Assembly: GCA_035048815.1 (NCBI GenBank) | Contig: JAUCBN010000023.1 | Span: 20,255,501 to 20,319,500, forward strand | DNA from: Abelmoschus esculentus | Taxonomy: Eukaryota; Streptophyta; Magnoliopsida; Malvales; Malvaceae | Length of the DNA: 64,000 nucleotides | Direction of reading: 5' to 3' | Shown: in pieces, positions 48,144 to 57,947 of the stretch | Position numbering within the stretch: position 1 is the stretch's first letter | How the letters are laid out: each line of letters starts with the position of its first letter | Made by a program: the position numbers and the translations under genes | The notes under the pieces: model-generated | Seen by the model: only the letters and a program-made list of their open reading frames with translations | What the model was told of the DNA's origin: nothing | The model's database searches: none

Positions 48144-50892
48144 ATGAACAAATCCATGGCTCCATCTCTCACATCCAATTCGTTTCTCTTAACCTCCACG
48201 CCTCAGTCAAGTTTAAACCTCAAGAACCCAAGGCTCACAGTGTTTGCCAAAGGGTCCGGACCCTTCTCTTCATTTCAGCTCGGGAAAGCTAAAGACAACC
48301 CCGAAGATGGTCAAGCTGAAGGTTCAGGCAATTCTAGTCCTTTCCGCTTCAATTTTGGTAAGTTACCTGATGTTAAAACTTTGGTCCCTGTCGTTAATAA
48401 TCCTTCTACGGGTCTGTCGTTTGGTAACGTTAGAAGAAAAGATCCGAACACTGTATTTGTCGCTGGGGCAACGGGGCAGGCCGGTATTCGCATTGCGCAG
48501 AGGTTATTGCGCCAGGGCTTCTCCGTCCGGGTTGGTGTGCCGGAGCTTGCTGCTGCTCAGGAGCTGGCTCGTCTTGCTGCACAATACAAGGTTAGCAATT
48601 TGCAATCTTAATGCCAATGCCATCATCATCAGCTCACTTTGCTAGTTTTGAAACACTCTGAATCTCGGAATTAGTTTGATGCTCCAATTGGTTTCAAATG
48701 CATTTCCATGAACAATAGACTTGTTGAAAGAGCAAGGAATTTTGAGTGCATCACAGCCTGAAACAAGATCTTCCAATAAACTAGAAATTGCAACATCACC
48801 AGGTTGCTTTAAATTATATTATAGAAAAATGTCACTTGAAGAAGATGATAGATAATTGATACATTTATGTATCTTATAGATCTGAGTTTTGTCTGCTAAA
48901 ACAAATATTTTGTCACTACAGATCATATCCAATGAAGAATCAAAACGCCTAAATGCAGTAGAATCCACATTCGAAGATGCAGAATCGATAGCCAAGGCAA
49001 TTGGCAATGCCAGCAAAGTTGTGGTCACAATAGGCCCTGGTGAGAACGGTCCCGGTTCTGCAGTCTCAGCATCAGATGCTGTGCAAGTGATTCAAGCTGC
49101 TCAACTAGCCGGCGTAGGCCATGTTGCAATAGTCTATGATGGTAACGCGGCGAATGCTTCTACCTACAATGTGCTCGATGGCATCACATCATTCTTTAGT
49201 AACCTCTTCTCTCAATCCCAACCGTTAAGTCTGCCCGAATTCTTGCAAAAAGTAATTGAAACAGATGTTAGCTACACGTTCTTAAAGACAACACTGACAG
49301 AAGATTATTCGGCAGAGAGCTCTTACAATGTTGTGGTATCAGCTGAAGGAAGCTTTGATGGAAACGACTACAAAGTAATGTAACATAATGTAATGTATAC
49401 AGTTTTGTCTGTTCCATTGTAAAAAAAAACTTTCCTGATCAGAATCTTTGTTTATCTTGATGCTCAGTATTTTTGAAAACTTTTATAGGTTGCAAAGTCC
49501 CAGATAGCGTCTTTGGTGGCAGATGTTTTCTCCAACACAGCCGTGGCAGAAAACAAGGTACATGCATTCAATCTGTTCTTTCTTTTTGTTAAAACAATCT
49601 TTAGCAGAAGTTCGTTGTTTTTTTGGTCTCTAGAGATTGATTTTCGGTTACTTATATTTTAATGGTTGCTAAATGAGACAGGTTGTGGAAGTTTCTACTA
49701 GTCCATCAGCTCCATTAAAGACTGTGGACGAGCTTTTCAGGTACATTGCATTGGTGTTAGTTTATCAATTTTATCTATGCTACTCGAATTCAAGTTATAT
49801 ATATATATGACATGATTTTTGTCATTTTTTTAGAAAAAGGTTTTTAATATATTGAGAGAGTCCTTGGAATGACATACTTGGATTATACGATAGTATTTGT
49901 TCATATTTTTTATTAACCCTTTGAAAAAGCACATACCATGCACACAGGTACTTAAACTCGAATCTTTTAATATGAACATCATCTTTTGTATTAGAGTCAC
50001 ACGTTGAGTTCTTGAAATGACATATAAATACCCCGCCTTTGTGGGTGAGTCATAAGAGCGACGACACGATGTCAACTGTCCACAATTGTAATTGTCTAAT
50101 ATTTGTCTAATACTTGTTATTAGAGATTTATCATAATTTTTTTAATATTTGTTATTATGTCTCAAATTTTACCCATATTTGTTATTAACTGAATACTCTT
50201 TTAAATTTTAATATTTTTAGCTTCACGTCATCAAAATCTCAGAAACAGTATGTCATACCCATTCAAATGTGTAGGAGATTGTGAATACTTAAAGCAAAAT
50301 GAAGAGTTAGCAATGTAATATTTGTTCTTGTCACTTGCTTTGAAGTTGTATTCCTGAGGATGGAAGAAGGAAGAAGTATTCAGAAGCCCTGGCAAAGGCT
50401 AAAGCTGAAGAAGAGGCTATATTAGCAGCTGAGAAGGCTCGCGAGGCGGCAGAGGCAGCGAAGAAGCTGGAAGAGGAAGTGAAAAAGCTTACACAACAAG
50501 AAGCGAGGGCAGCTACTCTAGCTGAAGAAGCCCAAGAGAAAGCACAGGCTGCAGGGGCTTCAGTGGAGGGACTGCTAAGTAAAGCAAAAGACTTGAGCTC
50601 AGGACTTTCGTGGGAAAAATTCAGTTCCCAAATAGCCACTGCAGTTCAAAAGGCTCCTAACGGGGAGCAATCTAATGTTCAGGTTGCCACTGTTAGGGGA
50701 CAAGCTAAGGCTAGAAATCTACCGTCCCAGAAAGCCAATGTTAAACAAGCTCCAGCACCATTTTTGCCAAAGCCTAAGGAGCCCAAACCAAAGGCACCAA
50801 AGCCTACCACAAAAGAGGCAGAGAAAACAGAAGTGAGGAAGGTGTTTGGTGGCCTGTTTCAGCAGGAAACCATTTATGTCGAGGATGACTGA
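48144..50892 (+). CDS. PTAC16: Plastid transcriptionally active chromosome protein 16
   Basis: Five exons (48144-48590, 48922-49374, 49489-49557, 49682-49740, 50346-50892) give 524 residues, close to Arabidopsis pTAC16. Residues 1 to about 45 are rich in Ser/Leu/Asn with few acids, a chloroplast transit peptide. An NAD(P)-binding Rossmann-like domain follows, with VFVAGATGQAG (105-114) and VVVTIGPGENGPGSAVSASDA. The C-terminal third is an Ala/Glu/Lys coiled coil (EALAKAKAEEEAILAAEKAR onward) and then a Pro/Lys-rich linker ending IYVEDD. The protein is found in plastid nucleoid and thylakoid fractions and is a phosphorylation target; its biochemical role is not established. ATG 48144 is used, but ATG 48156 (MAPSL) is an equally reasonable start. 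Confidence 0.94.
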
Positions 50893-51909
50893 GACAAACA
50901 TTTGAAGCCATTAACTTTGTCTTTAAGACGACTTTTTGTTCTTGTGCAATTATTGTATAATGTTTGTGTAATAATTGTTGGAAGGTGCTTAGAATCTAAA
51001 AAACATTCACCGGTTATGGCGAAGTGTAAAGGAATGTATTAACACCAAGGGTCCCTCATCTTTAGCTTTTCGTATCCTAGCTATATGGATGTAAAACCGG
51101 TAATCGGATGGCTTTTGGGTTGGATTCAGTTTAATCGATCGGGTTAAACCGAATGTATGTCATTTTAAGTTGATTTGATATTTTTATTTGATTCGGGTTT
51201 AGTGCATGTCTGTTTTAGATTAGATTCATTTCCTGTTGGGTATATTTCAAATCGAATCAAAACGATTTGGGTTTGAATCGGTAAATTGACAGGTCCATTT
51301 TAAGTGGTCTCATTTCATGTCGGTTCCATTTTGAGTAGGATTAATTTGGTTTTTGGATTTGTATTAAATTTGAGGTTGGCATAATTAATCGAATGACTTT
51401 GTTTTGAGTTATTTCTAGTGAATTATTTAATGTCTTTTACGAACACAAACTACATTAAAAGTAAATATTAGATATTAAAATGAACAAAAATATCACTATA
51501 TTATTTGATTCATATCTAAAATATTAGAGTAAATTATATTAAAAATATTTGACTAAATTAAAAAAATAAATAGGGGTCAATTTAAAATAAAAATAAAGTT
51601 TTAAGGACTATGATGAACAAAAATATTAAATTAAAATTAAAAATATTGAATTAAATTGCCAAAAACATAAATAGTGGTCAATTTATAAAAAAAAGTTTTA
51701 GAGAAATAAACAAAAACATCATCATATTAAAAATATTAACCTAACCCTAAACCTAAACCCTAAATTATTTGGTGTACTATTTCGGACTATGTTCACTACT
51801 TAAAACAGGTTGATAAATCAAGTCAAACTATGAGAGAAAATCTTAGGCTTATTTCAATAGGGTTTACCTTTATAGGTAATATGGCTTGCAATTGTGATGT
51901 TTTATAAAA
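50893..51909. other. 3' flank of pTAC16 and degenerate repeat
   Basis: The pTAC16 3' UTR probably ends near 51050. From 51089 ('atggatgtaaaaccggtaatcgg') to about 51350 there is a degenerate repeat of the 'ggatgtaaaa...ttcggttt' type. After it comes A/T-rich DNA with the telomere-like motif at 51738. Confidence 0.45.
51738..51764. repeat. Short telomere-like motif
   Basis: A short run of cctaaccctaaacc-type words (about four units of the plant telomere repeat CCCTAAA, degenerate). It is too short to be a former chromosome end by itself. Confidence 0.6.
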
Positions 51910-52582
51910 ACTTAATTTATTAAAATAACGATGAGAACTTTAGTAGGTACATAAATTATTATAAATTGTATATAGTTTATTACCCAAAACGTAATAAAAA
52001 TGATAAATATCGTATTTCTTACATAGTCTAACCAAAAATCAAAAGAGTTAAACTTAGGGTAAGCATTTATGTACATACATATTTTTCTACTAGAAAATAT
52101 AGTTTATTACAAGAATGATAAGAATTTTAGTAGGTACATAAATTGTTATAAATTATACATATTTTCTTACATAAAATGTAGTAAAAACGGTAGGTACCGA
52201 ATTTCTTACACGAGATAACCTAAACTCAAAAAAGCTCAACTTAAGGTAAACATTTATGTACATACATATTTTTCTAAAAAAAATTAATTTATTAGAAGAA
52301 CGGTGAGAATTTTAGTAGGTACATAAATTATTACAAATTGTGTAGAGTTTGTTACCCAAAACGTAATAAAAAGGTAGGTACCATATTTCTTACACGAGAT
52401 CACCCAAACTCAAAAGATCTCAACTTAGGGTATGCATTTATGTACATACATATTTTTGTACGAGAAAATCTAATCTATTACAAAAACTATGAGAAGTTTT
52501 GTAGGTACATAAATTATTACAAAATATACATAATTTATTACAGAAACTATAATAAAAAAAGTAAATACCAAAATTCTTATCA
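51910..52582. repeat. ~186-bp tandem array, about 3.6 copies
   Basis: The word GTAGGTACATAAATT recurs at 51944, 52130, 52315 and 52501, spacings of 186, 185 and 186 bp. Each unit also carries 'atttatgtacatacatattttt', 'ttattac', 'acgtaataaaaa' and 'atttcttacacgagat'. Copies differ by roughly 15-20% and no unit holds an ORF. The period is in the range of plant satellite monomers. Confidence 0.85.
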
Positions 52583-53079
52583 CGTTTTATCCTTTTCATC
52601 TTAAATTTAAAATTTACCGATTAACCATGTAACATTTATTTTTTTATTTTTTAATTTGACGACTATTAATCACCTAGATAAATCAAATAATTAAAAACCC
52701 TTAATTTTTTAACCTAATATGTTTTCTTTTAGAAAACGCGTGTTATCTTTTCTTTTTTGTGTTGTGTTTTCAATATTTTTGAGCATCTATTAAATTTATT
52801 TCTTTTATTTTATACATTTTCATTGAATTGTTGAAGACTATTCATTTCAGAGAGTTTTAGCATTCCCATGTATTATTTATAACTTCCATTATATCAGTAG
52901 GATAATCATCAAGTTTCATGTCATATATATTTTTTAATACCGTCATAACTTTTTGTCGAATATCTTTATTTTACCAAAAGAAATATGATATGCTAGTATT
53001 TTTTAATCGATCCAATATTTTCGGATGCTCTTCATAATAGATTTTGGGGATTTTTTTTTTTAGTTCTACACCATTATAT
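52583..53079. other. AT-rich spacer
   Basis: Nothing recognised beyond A/T-rich DNA. The following 9 bp (53080-53088) are the left target duplication of the next element. Confidence 0.4.
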
Positions 53080-53088
53080 TCGATAATA

Positions 53089-53830
53089 GGGTAAATTATA
53101 TAAATAATTATCGAATATTTAAGTTAAATTTATTTTATTCACCGAAATTTTAAAATATTTAATAAGATCATCTAACTTTTAATTCGTATTTGATAAGGTT
53201 ATTTAACTTTTAGTTCGTATTCAATACAGTCCCTACTGTTATATACAGTTAAAAATATCCGTTAAAGAATAATTTTTCTTAATAAAGAAATGGATATATT
53301 CTTCTCACTCTTATTATGGCCATTAAAGTTTAATTTTTTAATTTAATAATTTAAAATTTTAATTATTTATATTTTGACAACTCTCAAATGACATGGTCAT
53401 ACAAATTAAAATTTTTGATCATTCCTTAAAAAATTGAGAGATATTTTTTTCATATTAAATTTATCATATTATCATATTTTAATAAGTCAAATAAAAAATA
53501 TTACTCGAATAAAAATATTTTAATTATCTAATTTAATTGATAAAACATAAGATCAAGAAATGAAAAATCTAAAAATAACAATTATTTTAATTTTTTAAAG
53601 ATTAATCAAACTCGATTTTGGTACAAATTTTAAACTTTAGTGATTAAAATAAGAGTAAGATGAAAGTTAAGTGATGAGTGTTGTACTTTACCTATTTTTT
53701 ATTAAGAAAAATTAAACTTTAACAAAAAATTTTAACGGTATATAGAGATAGAGACCTTACCAAATATAAATTAAAATATTCGATAATATCACCTAACTTA
53801 AAAATTGGTGACCATTTATGTAATTTACCC
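53089..53830. mobile_element. Second Mutator-like MITE with perfect 9-bp target duplication
   Basis: The left end GGGTAAATTATATAAATAATTATCG is matched inverted at the right (...ccatttatgtaatttaccc). The arms agree with gaps for about 200 bp, including 'tatcgaatattt', 'tatatac.gttaaaa' and 'taatttttcttaataaa'. Direct repeats TCGATAATA lie at 53080-53088 and 53831-53839. There is no transposase. The termini differ from those of 18211-18941, so this is a separate family of the same superfamily. Confidence 0.85.
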
Positions 53831-53839
53831 TCGATAATA

Positions 53840-54449
53840 AATGATCTAATATTTATAAATTCAGAGTTGCAAATTTTCTCTTCTTTTATGACATTAAGAG
53901 TTGGTCTTCCCATTGATTTTTAGATAGTCCATATCAATATCACGAGAGATTATTCTGTTCATCACGTCATCCATGATTCAAGTAATCAGGACCGTTAATC
54001 TTTAAATAATTACCCACCCACTAAGTCCATGTAGGAAAGAGGTGATAATTCACTTGAAAAAAAATTAAGATCAACTGTCCTGATTAATTAGAACCATGAA
54101 TGATATGGTAAACAAGATTCACCTAATAATTTTTCCAATATCACTGATAAAAAATTCAGCTAACCCAATTAAACTACTGATTTTAAAATAAAAATATTTA
54201 CCGCTTTCATGAATCATTTAAAATTTAAAATTTTAAACACTAACCTCTAATTAGTTTTTAATATTTTAATACTCAACAGTTAATATCTACTTGGTTAATG
54301 TAATGGATAAGAATAAAATACTCAAAAATACATACCGAAAGAAACGAAACATATGAAATAAAACACGTAGAATAAAGAAAACAAGATCTAATTGTTAATT
54401 TCTTAATTTTTTCCCGATATTTTGGAACTTAAAATAACCATTGCCTTAC
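53840..54449. other. AT-rich spacer
   Basis: No gene or element ends recognised. Confidence 0.4.
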
Positions 54450-54563
54450 CAGAAGGTGAATTTTTTTCCTGTCGTGGCAGCAAAAGCAGTGTCTCCGCTG
54501 ATGCTGTTGTCTTATCCACGGCGGGTGGCAAGTTGCGGAAGTAGTGAACCACAATGCCCTTTC
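54450..54563 (-). other. Possible spliced 3' exon of the PCL1/LUX-like gene
   Basis: On the minus strand this 114-bp stretch is bounded by a good acceptor (tttgtgcag before 54563) and a good donor (gtaagg after 54450). A donor (aag/gtcagt at 54979/54978) lies 24 bases below the LUX stop codon. It has one fully open frame containing IVVHYFRNLPPAVDK. It could be a 3' UTR exon or an exon of something else; transcripts are needed to decide. Confidence 0.35.
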
Positions 54564-55002
54564 CTGCACAAAAGTAAAACAGAAAGAAATAATTACAACT
54601 GACCCATGCCCGACAGGCAGAAATAACTCATGCTTCTGTCTGTATCAACAGTCTCTATGGAACATTTGAAGGCAAAACCAAGTTGGTTTTGATGTTACCA
54701 TGATTTGATTCCTGGATGGATATGAATGGCAGATTGCAGAACAGCCATCAATCATATGCAAGTAAAATATACTATATTAGCCTAAAAACAAAAGTGGTTC
54801 CCTTTTAGTTTATATCCCAAGATAGGTTTAACCAACCAAAATTTTCAAACAAATTATTGTGCTACAATACATGTTTCAGCAACCAAAAATGGGAAAAGAT
54901 TGTAGCTAACAGTCATGAGTAAACAAATCAATAAATCTTGAAATTTTATTACAAAAGTTGTATAATAGAAGGACTGACCTTGGTTCAAAAATCTAGCTCA
55001 TT

Positions 55003-56013
55003 TTATTCATCATTGGGAGCCATATGATGGGGATACGACACAACGGACCAATCTCTCGGCGGCGGCATGCCATAGGAGTTGGCATTCTGATGGTGATGAT
55101 GCGGTTGATACAACCCTTGATGCATCCCCACATGTCCATATACTGGCATGGGTACCGGCATCATTGGTGCCCCATAAGGCATCGGTATAGCCATACCCAT
55201 ATGCCCAGTCCCCTTGGCACCACCACCATCATTTACTCTTCCACCGGCGCTGCCACTTCCACTCTCTTGAAGACTCTGTTGTACTGGCGTTAATGCAAAC
55301 AGCTGATCGGAAACCGATGGGTCTTCGTTGCTTAAGCCTTGCATTCTATTCAAGTACAGCCGATACTTCTGCAAATGACTGGCGACGTTCTCGCGGGTCA
55401 AGCCTTCCACGTTCATTAACTGCATGATTGTTTTAGGAACCGCTTTTTTTATCCCCAAATGAGCCACCACTTCCACGAATCTCTTGTGCAGTTGTGCCGT
55501 CCACACTAGACGTTGTCGTTTCAGTGTCCTTCCCGATGGATCGTCAGAGTTCTCCGTCGTCTTAACCTCTGAATCCACTTCCTCAGCGATATCCATCTTC
55601 CTTGTCTTCTTCGGATCAGATCCGGAACCCGACCCAGAGCCGTCTCCTTCCTGTTCGACTTCCATCGCTTCATTAAACGAACGGAATTTGATGTTAGTGT
55701 TATTATTGGTTGAGGAGTGGGACCCAGTAGAACGGAGGGAGGAAAGGGTATTATGAGAAGCGCGGTTGACTTCAGCAGCGGTACGACGAGGCTCCAGCGA
55801 GATGCTGAAAGCAGAGGCAAGTTCCGGCGGGATTAAGGATTGAGATAACGGGGTTAAATCATGGCAGTTAGGTAATCCCGTTTCCCATTCGAGGACTCTT
55901 TCGTCAACATCATCGTCGTGATTATCAACAACGGCGGTGATGGCGTTTGCTGCTGTTGCTTCATCGTCTCTGCCGCTAGCTTCAAAGTCAGTCATCTTCA
56001 CTTCCTCACCCAT
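55003..56013 (-). CDS. PCL1: GARP/MYB-like clock transcription factor, PCL1/LUX type
   Basis: Intronless CDS of 336 residues. LUX/PCL1 is the DNA-binding member of the evening complex (with ELF3 and ELF4) that represses clock and growth genes at night. The family N-terminal motif RVLEWETGLPNCHDLTPLSQ (39-58) and LIPPELASAFSI (60-71) are present. The GARP domain spans about 164-221 and includes RLVWTAQLHKRFVEVVAHLG, VPKTIMQLMNVEGLTRENVA and SHLQKYRLYL (212-221). Usual plant sequences read RPRLVWTPQ, VDVVAHLGIKNAVPK and LKRMQG. Here Q, A, E, K and N replace those positions, so this copy is slightly diverged. The C-terminus has the Met/Pro-rich MPMPVYGHVGM and ends VVSYPHHMAPNDE. LUX versus its paralogue BOA/NOX cannot be resolved here. 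Confidence 0.92.
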   Translation of the reverse strand: MGEEVKMTDFEASGRDDEATAANAITAVVDNHDDDVDERVLEWETGLPNCHDLTPLSQSLIPPELASAFSISLEPRRTAAEVNRASHNTLSSLRSTGSHSSTNNNTNIKFRSFNEAMEVEQEGDGSGSGSGSDPKKTRKMDIAEEVDSEVKTTENSDDPSGRTLKRQRLVWTAQLHKRFVEVVAHLGIKKAVPKTIMQLMNVEGLTRENVASHLQKYRLYLNRMQGLSNEDPSVSDQLFALTPVQQSLQESGSGSAGGRVNDGGGAKGTGHMGMAIPMPYGAPMMPVPMPVYGHVGMHQGLYQPHHHHQNANSYGMPPPRDWSVVSYPHHMAPNDE

Positions 56014-56670
56014 ATTTATTTCCTTTGTCCTTGAAATTAGGGGTTCACGAAATTGAGTGATTTTCTATAGATTGTTGGTTGAATCGTAAAGAACAGATTG
56101 AAAACTGCAGAGATTTTCCAAATAATTGCGTGACAATTGGAGGCGCTGTTTGGGTGGAAAGAAAAAGGCAGCTTTTGAAGAGAAGATGATAAAAAGGAAA
56201 GTGTAATGATCTGATTCCAGATCGGTCAAACGGTGGTGCAAACGTGGACGAGTTAAGCAGATATTTTTGATCTCCGAAAAATCTCAAAATCAGAAGAAAT
56301 CCAATAAGATTTTGCCACGCAAGTGGACTCTGTGTCGTTTAGATGGAAACGGTCGTACTGAGTCCTCGCTGGTTATGGTAGTAATTATTCGGGGTTTTTT
56401 AAGATAAAAATGAGCTCGTAAATCAGGTCATTTGTTTGCTTTTAGTCTTTTAATTATCGATGGGATAAATTCGATTTGAGGTTTAATATCAACCAAAATA
56501 TAATAATTTAAATTTGATTTAAAAATTAAAATAAATTAAATTGATTCAAATTCTAGTTAAATTAAAATAAATACAATCCAAAAATAATTTAAATCAAAAG
56601 TAATTTTAAAAAAATAAAATATAAAAATATATAAAGGTTTAAATTTTTGTATACCTCGTTAAAAAATCAA
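56014..56670. other. PCL1/LUX-like upstream region
   Basis: The 5' leader and promoter of the PCL1-like gene are expected here. No canonical evening element (AAAATATCT) was seen; 'agatatttttga' near 56261 is the nearest word. The distal half is A/T-rich. Confidence 0.4.
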
Positions 56671-56888
56671 GGCATAAAGATAATATTAACCCTTAACGTT
56701 TATATTTTTTATCGTTTTGACCCTTATTTTTTTGAATAAATTTAGCCTTCAACCTATATCTTTTTAACAAATAACTTATTTTTTAACTACTATGATAACT
56801 GGACCGTTAAAAATTTAACAATGATGACATGTCATACGGATATGATAATATATTTTAAATGACATGACATCTAACCTATCAAATATAT
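56671..56888 (+). repeat. Solo left arm related to the MITE at 18211
   Basis: It begins GGCATAAAGATAATATTAACCC and follows the left arm of 18211-18941 through 'cgttttgacccttatt', 'aacctatatctttttaacaaata', 'ggaccgttaaaaatttaacaatga' and 'aacctatcaaatat'. No inverted right arm occurs downstream, so the element is truncated, or its right arm has been lost. Confidence 0.75.
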
Positions 56889-57480
56889 TCAAAGGCTTTT
56901 GAATGTGTTCAAAATGATTTAAAGAAACCAAAGTGTTCAAAATGTTTCAGGCGTTTCGATGCGACTTGCTTATTTTCAAAGGATTTTTCACAGGCATTTT
57001 GATATGGTCTTGGACCGTTTCGATACAATTTGCTACTGTGAATTTCTTTTTTAAACAAAAAACATAAACGTTTCGATACCAATTTTAGGTGTTTCGAAAC
57101 ACCCTTCAACAACTTTGTGAAAACTCCAACAGCTTTATGAAAAAAACTAACGGCTAGGAGTCGTCTTAAAACAAACTTTGGTCATTTCGATACTAGGAGC
57201 AAAAGGTATCGATATGCATACAAGGCGTTTTGATATCGGTTCTTAATTGTAGGTTTAACGGCTATTTTTCAAAGTGGCAGTATCAAAACGACTATCGCGC
57301 GTTTCTATACCACTTGCACCAGAATGAGAAATTAACCTAATCTTTTTCAAACGGCTTCAATCAATTCCAACGGTCACCAACGGCTAGAAGCTCATTTGGG
57401 ATGATAGAAGCTCATTCAAGGGTAGGTTATAAATGCAGAGAAAAGGAAGTAATGGAATTAAAGTCATTACGAAATGATGA
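56889..57480. repeat. Block rich in GTTTCGATAC-type decamers
   Basis: Imperfect copies of 'gtttcgatac' or its complement occur near 56955, 57028, 57070, 57092, 57184, 57208, 57228 and 57300, between ordinary-looking sequence. The purpose is unknown. It may be internal DNA of the truncated element at 56671. Confidence 0.45.
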
Positions 57481-57947
57481 GGATGATTGGAGCCAAATTT
57501 CAAAGGAAATAATTGATGAAAATATATCGAAAATGTGTAGTAGTGTAGAATTTTAATATTACTATAAACAATAATTAAGAGAATTTAAATAATAATAATC
57601 ACGATGCAATTAAAACAAATCCTAACCTACTTATAATAAACAGAAACAAAGATATATTTCTAAAAATAGAGATAATGAGATGGGAAACTAACCTACAGAG
57701 CTGATAATAGAAGGCTATTTTGGCTCACAGAACAGTTTTATCGAATGAATTTATGAATGGTTTTGTACTACAATAACATTCCCAACAGTTGAAGATTACC
57801 ATTTATTTTTCAAGAGTCGCATAACTTCATTCTGCGGTATTAGAAGTCCAATAGTCGATTTAATTCCGACAAAAAGAAAGTGAAAATCAAAGAAAAAAGA
57901 ATCATACTTTATATAAACAGTTATGTTGTGTGCAGATTGCAGGGGGC
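57481..57947. other. Spacer and PGRL2 3' flank
   Basis: No gene recognised; probably contains the 3' UTR of the PGRL2-like gene. Confidence 0.4.

Noticed and set aside
47818..48165. 115-codon minus-strand ORF overlapping the pTAC16 start
   Set aside because: No recognisable domain, and its end overlaps the pTAC16 transit-peptide codons. It could be an old element fragment, but I cannot support it as a gene.
51738..51764. Telomere remnant indicating chromosome fusion
   Set aside because: Only about four degenerate units; such motifs occur by chance and in promoters.
51910..52582. Regular repeats considered as a CRISPR array
   Set aside because: The whole ~186-bp unit repeats, not a short repeat with unique spacers, and the DNA is plant nuclear.
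52338..52604. 88-codon ORF inside the 186-bp array
   Set aside because: The frame spans repeat units with Tyr/Lys/Asn-rich low-complexity sequence and is not conserved between units.
55024..55756. Antisense ORFs over the PCL1/LUX coding region
   Set aside because: His/Arg-rich or Ser/Pro-rich mirror translations of the real CDS.
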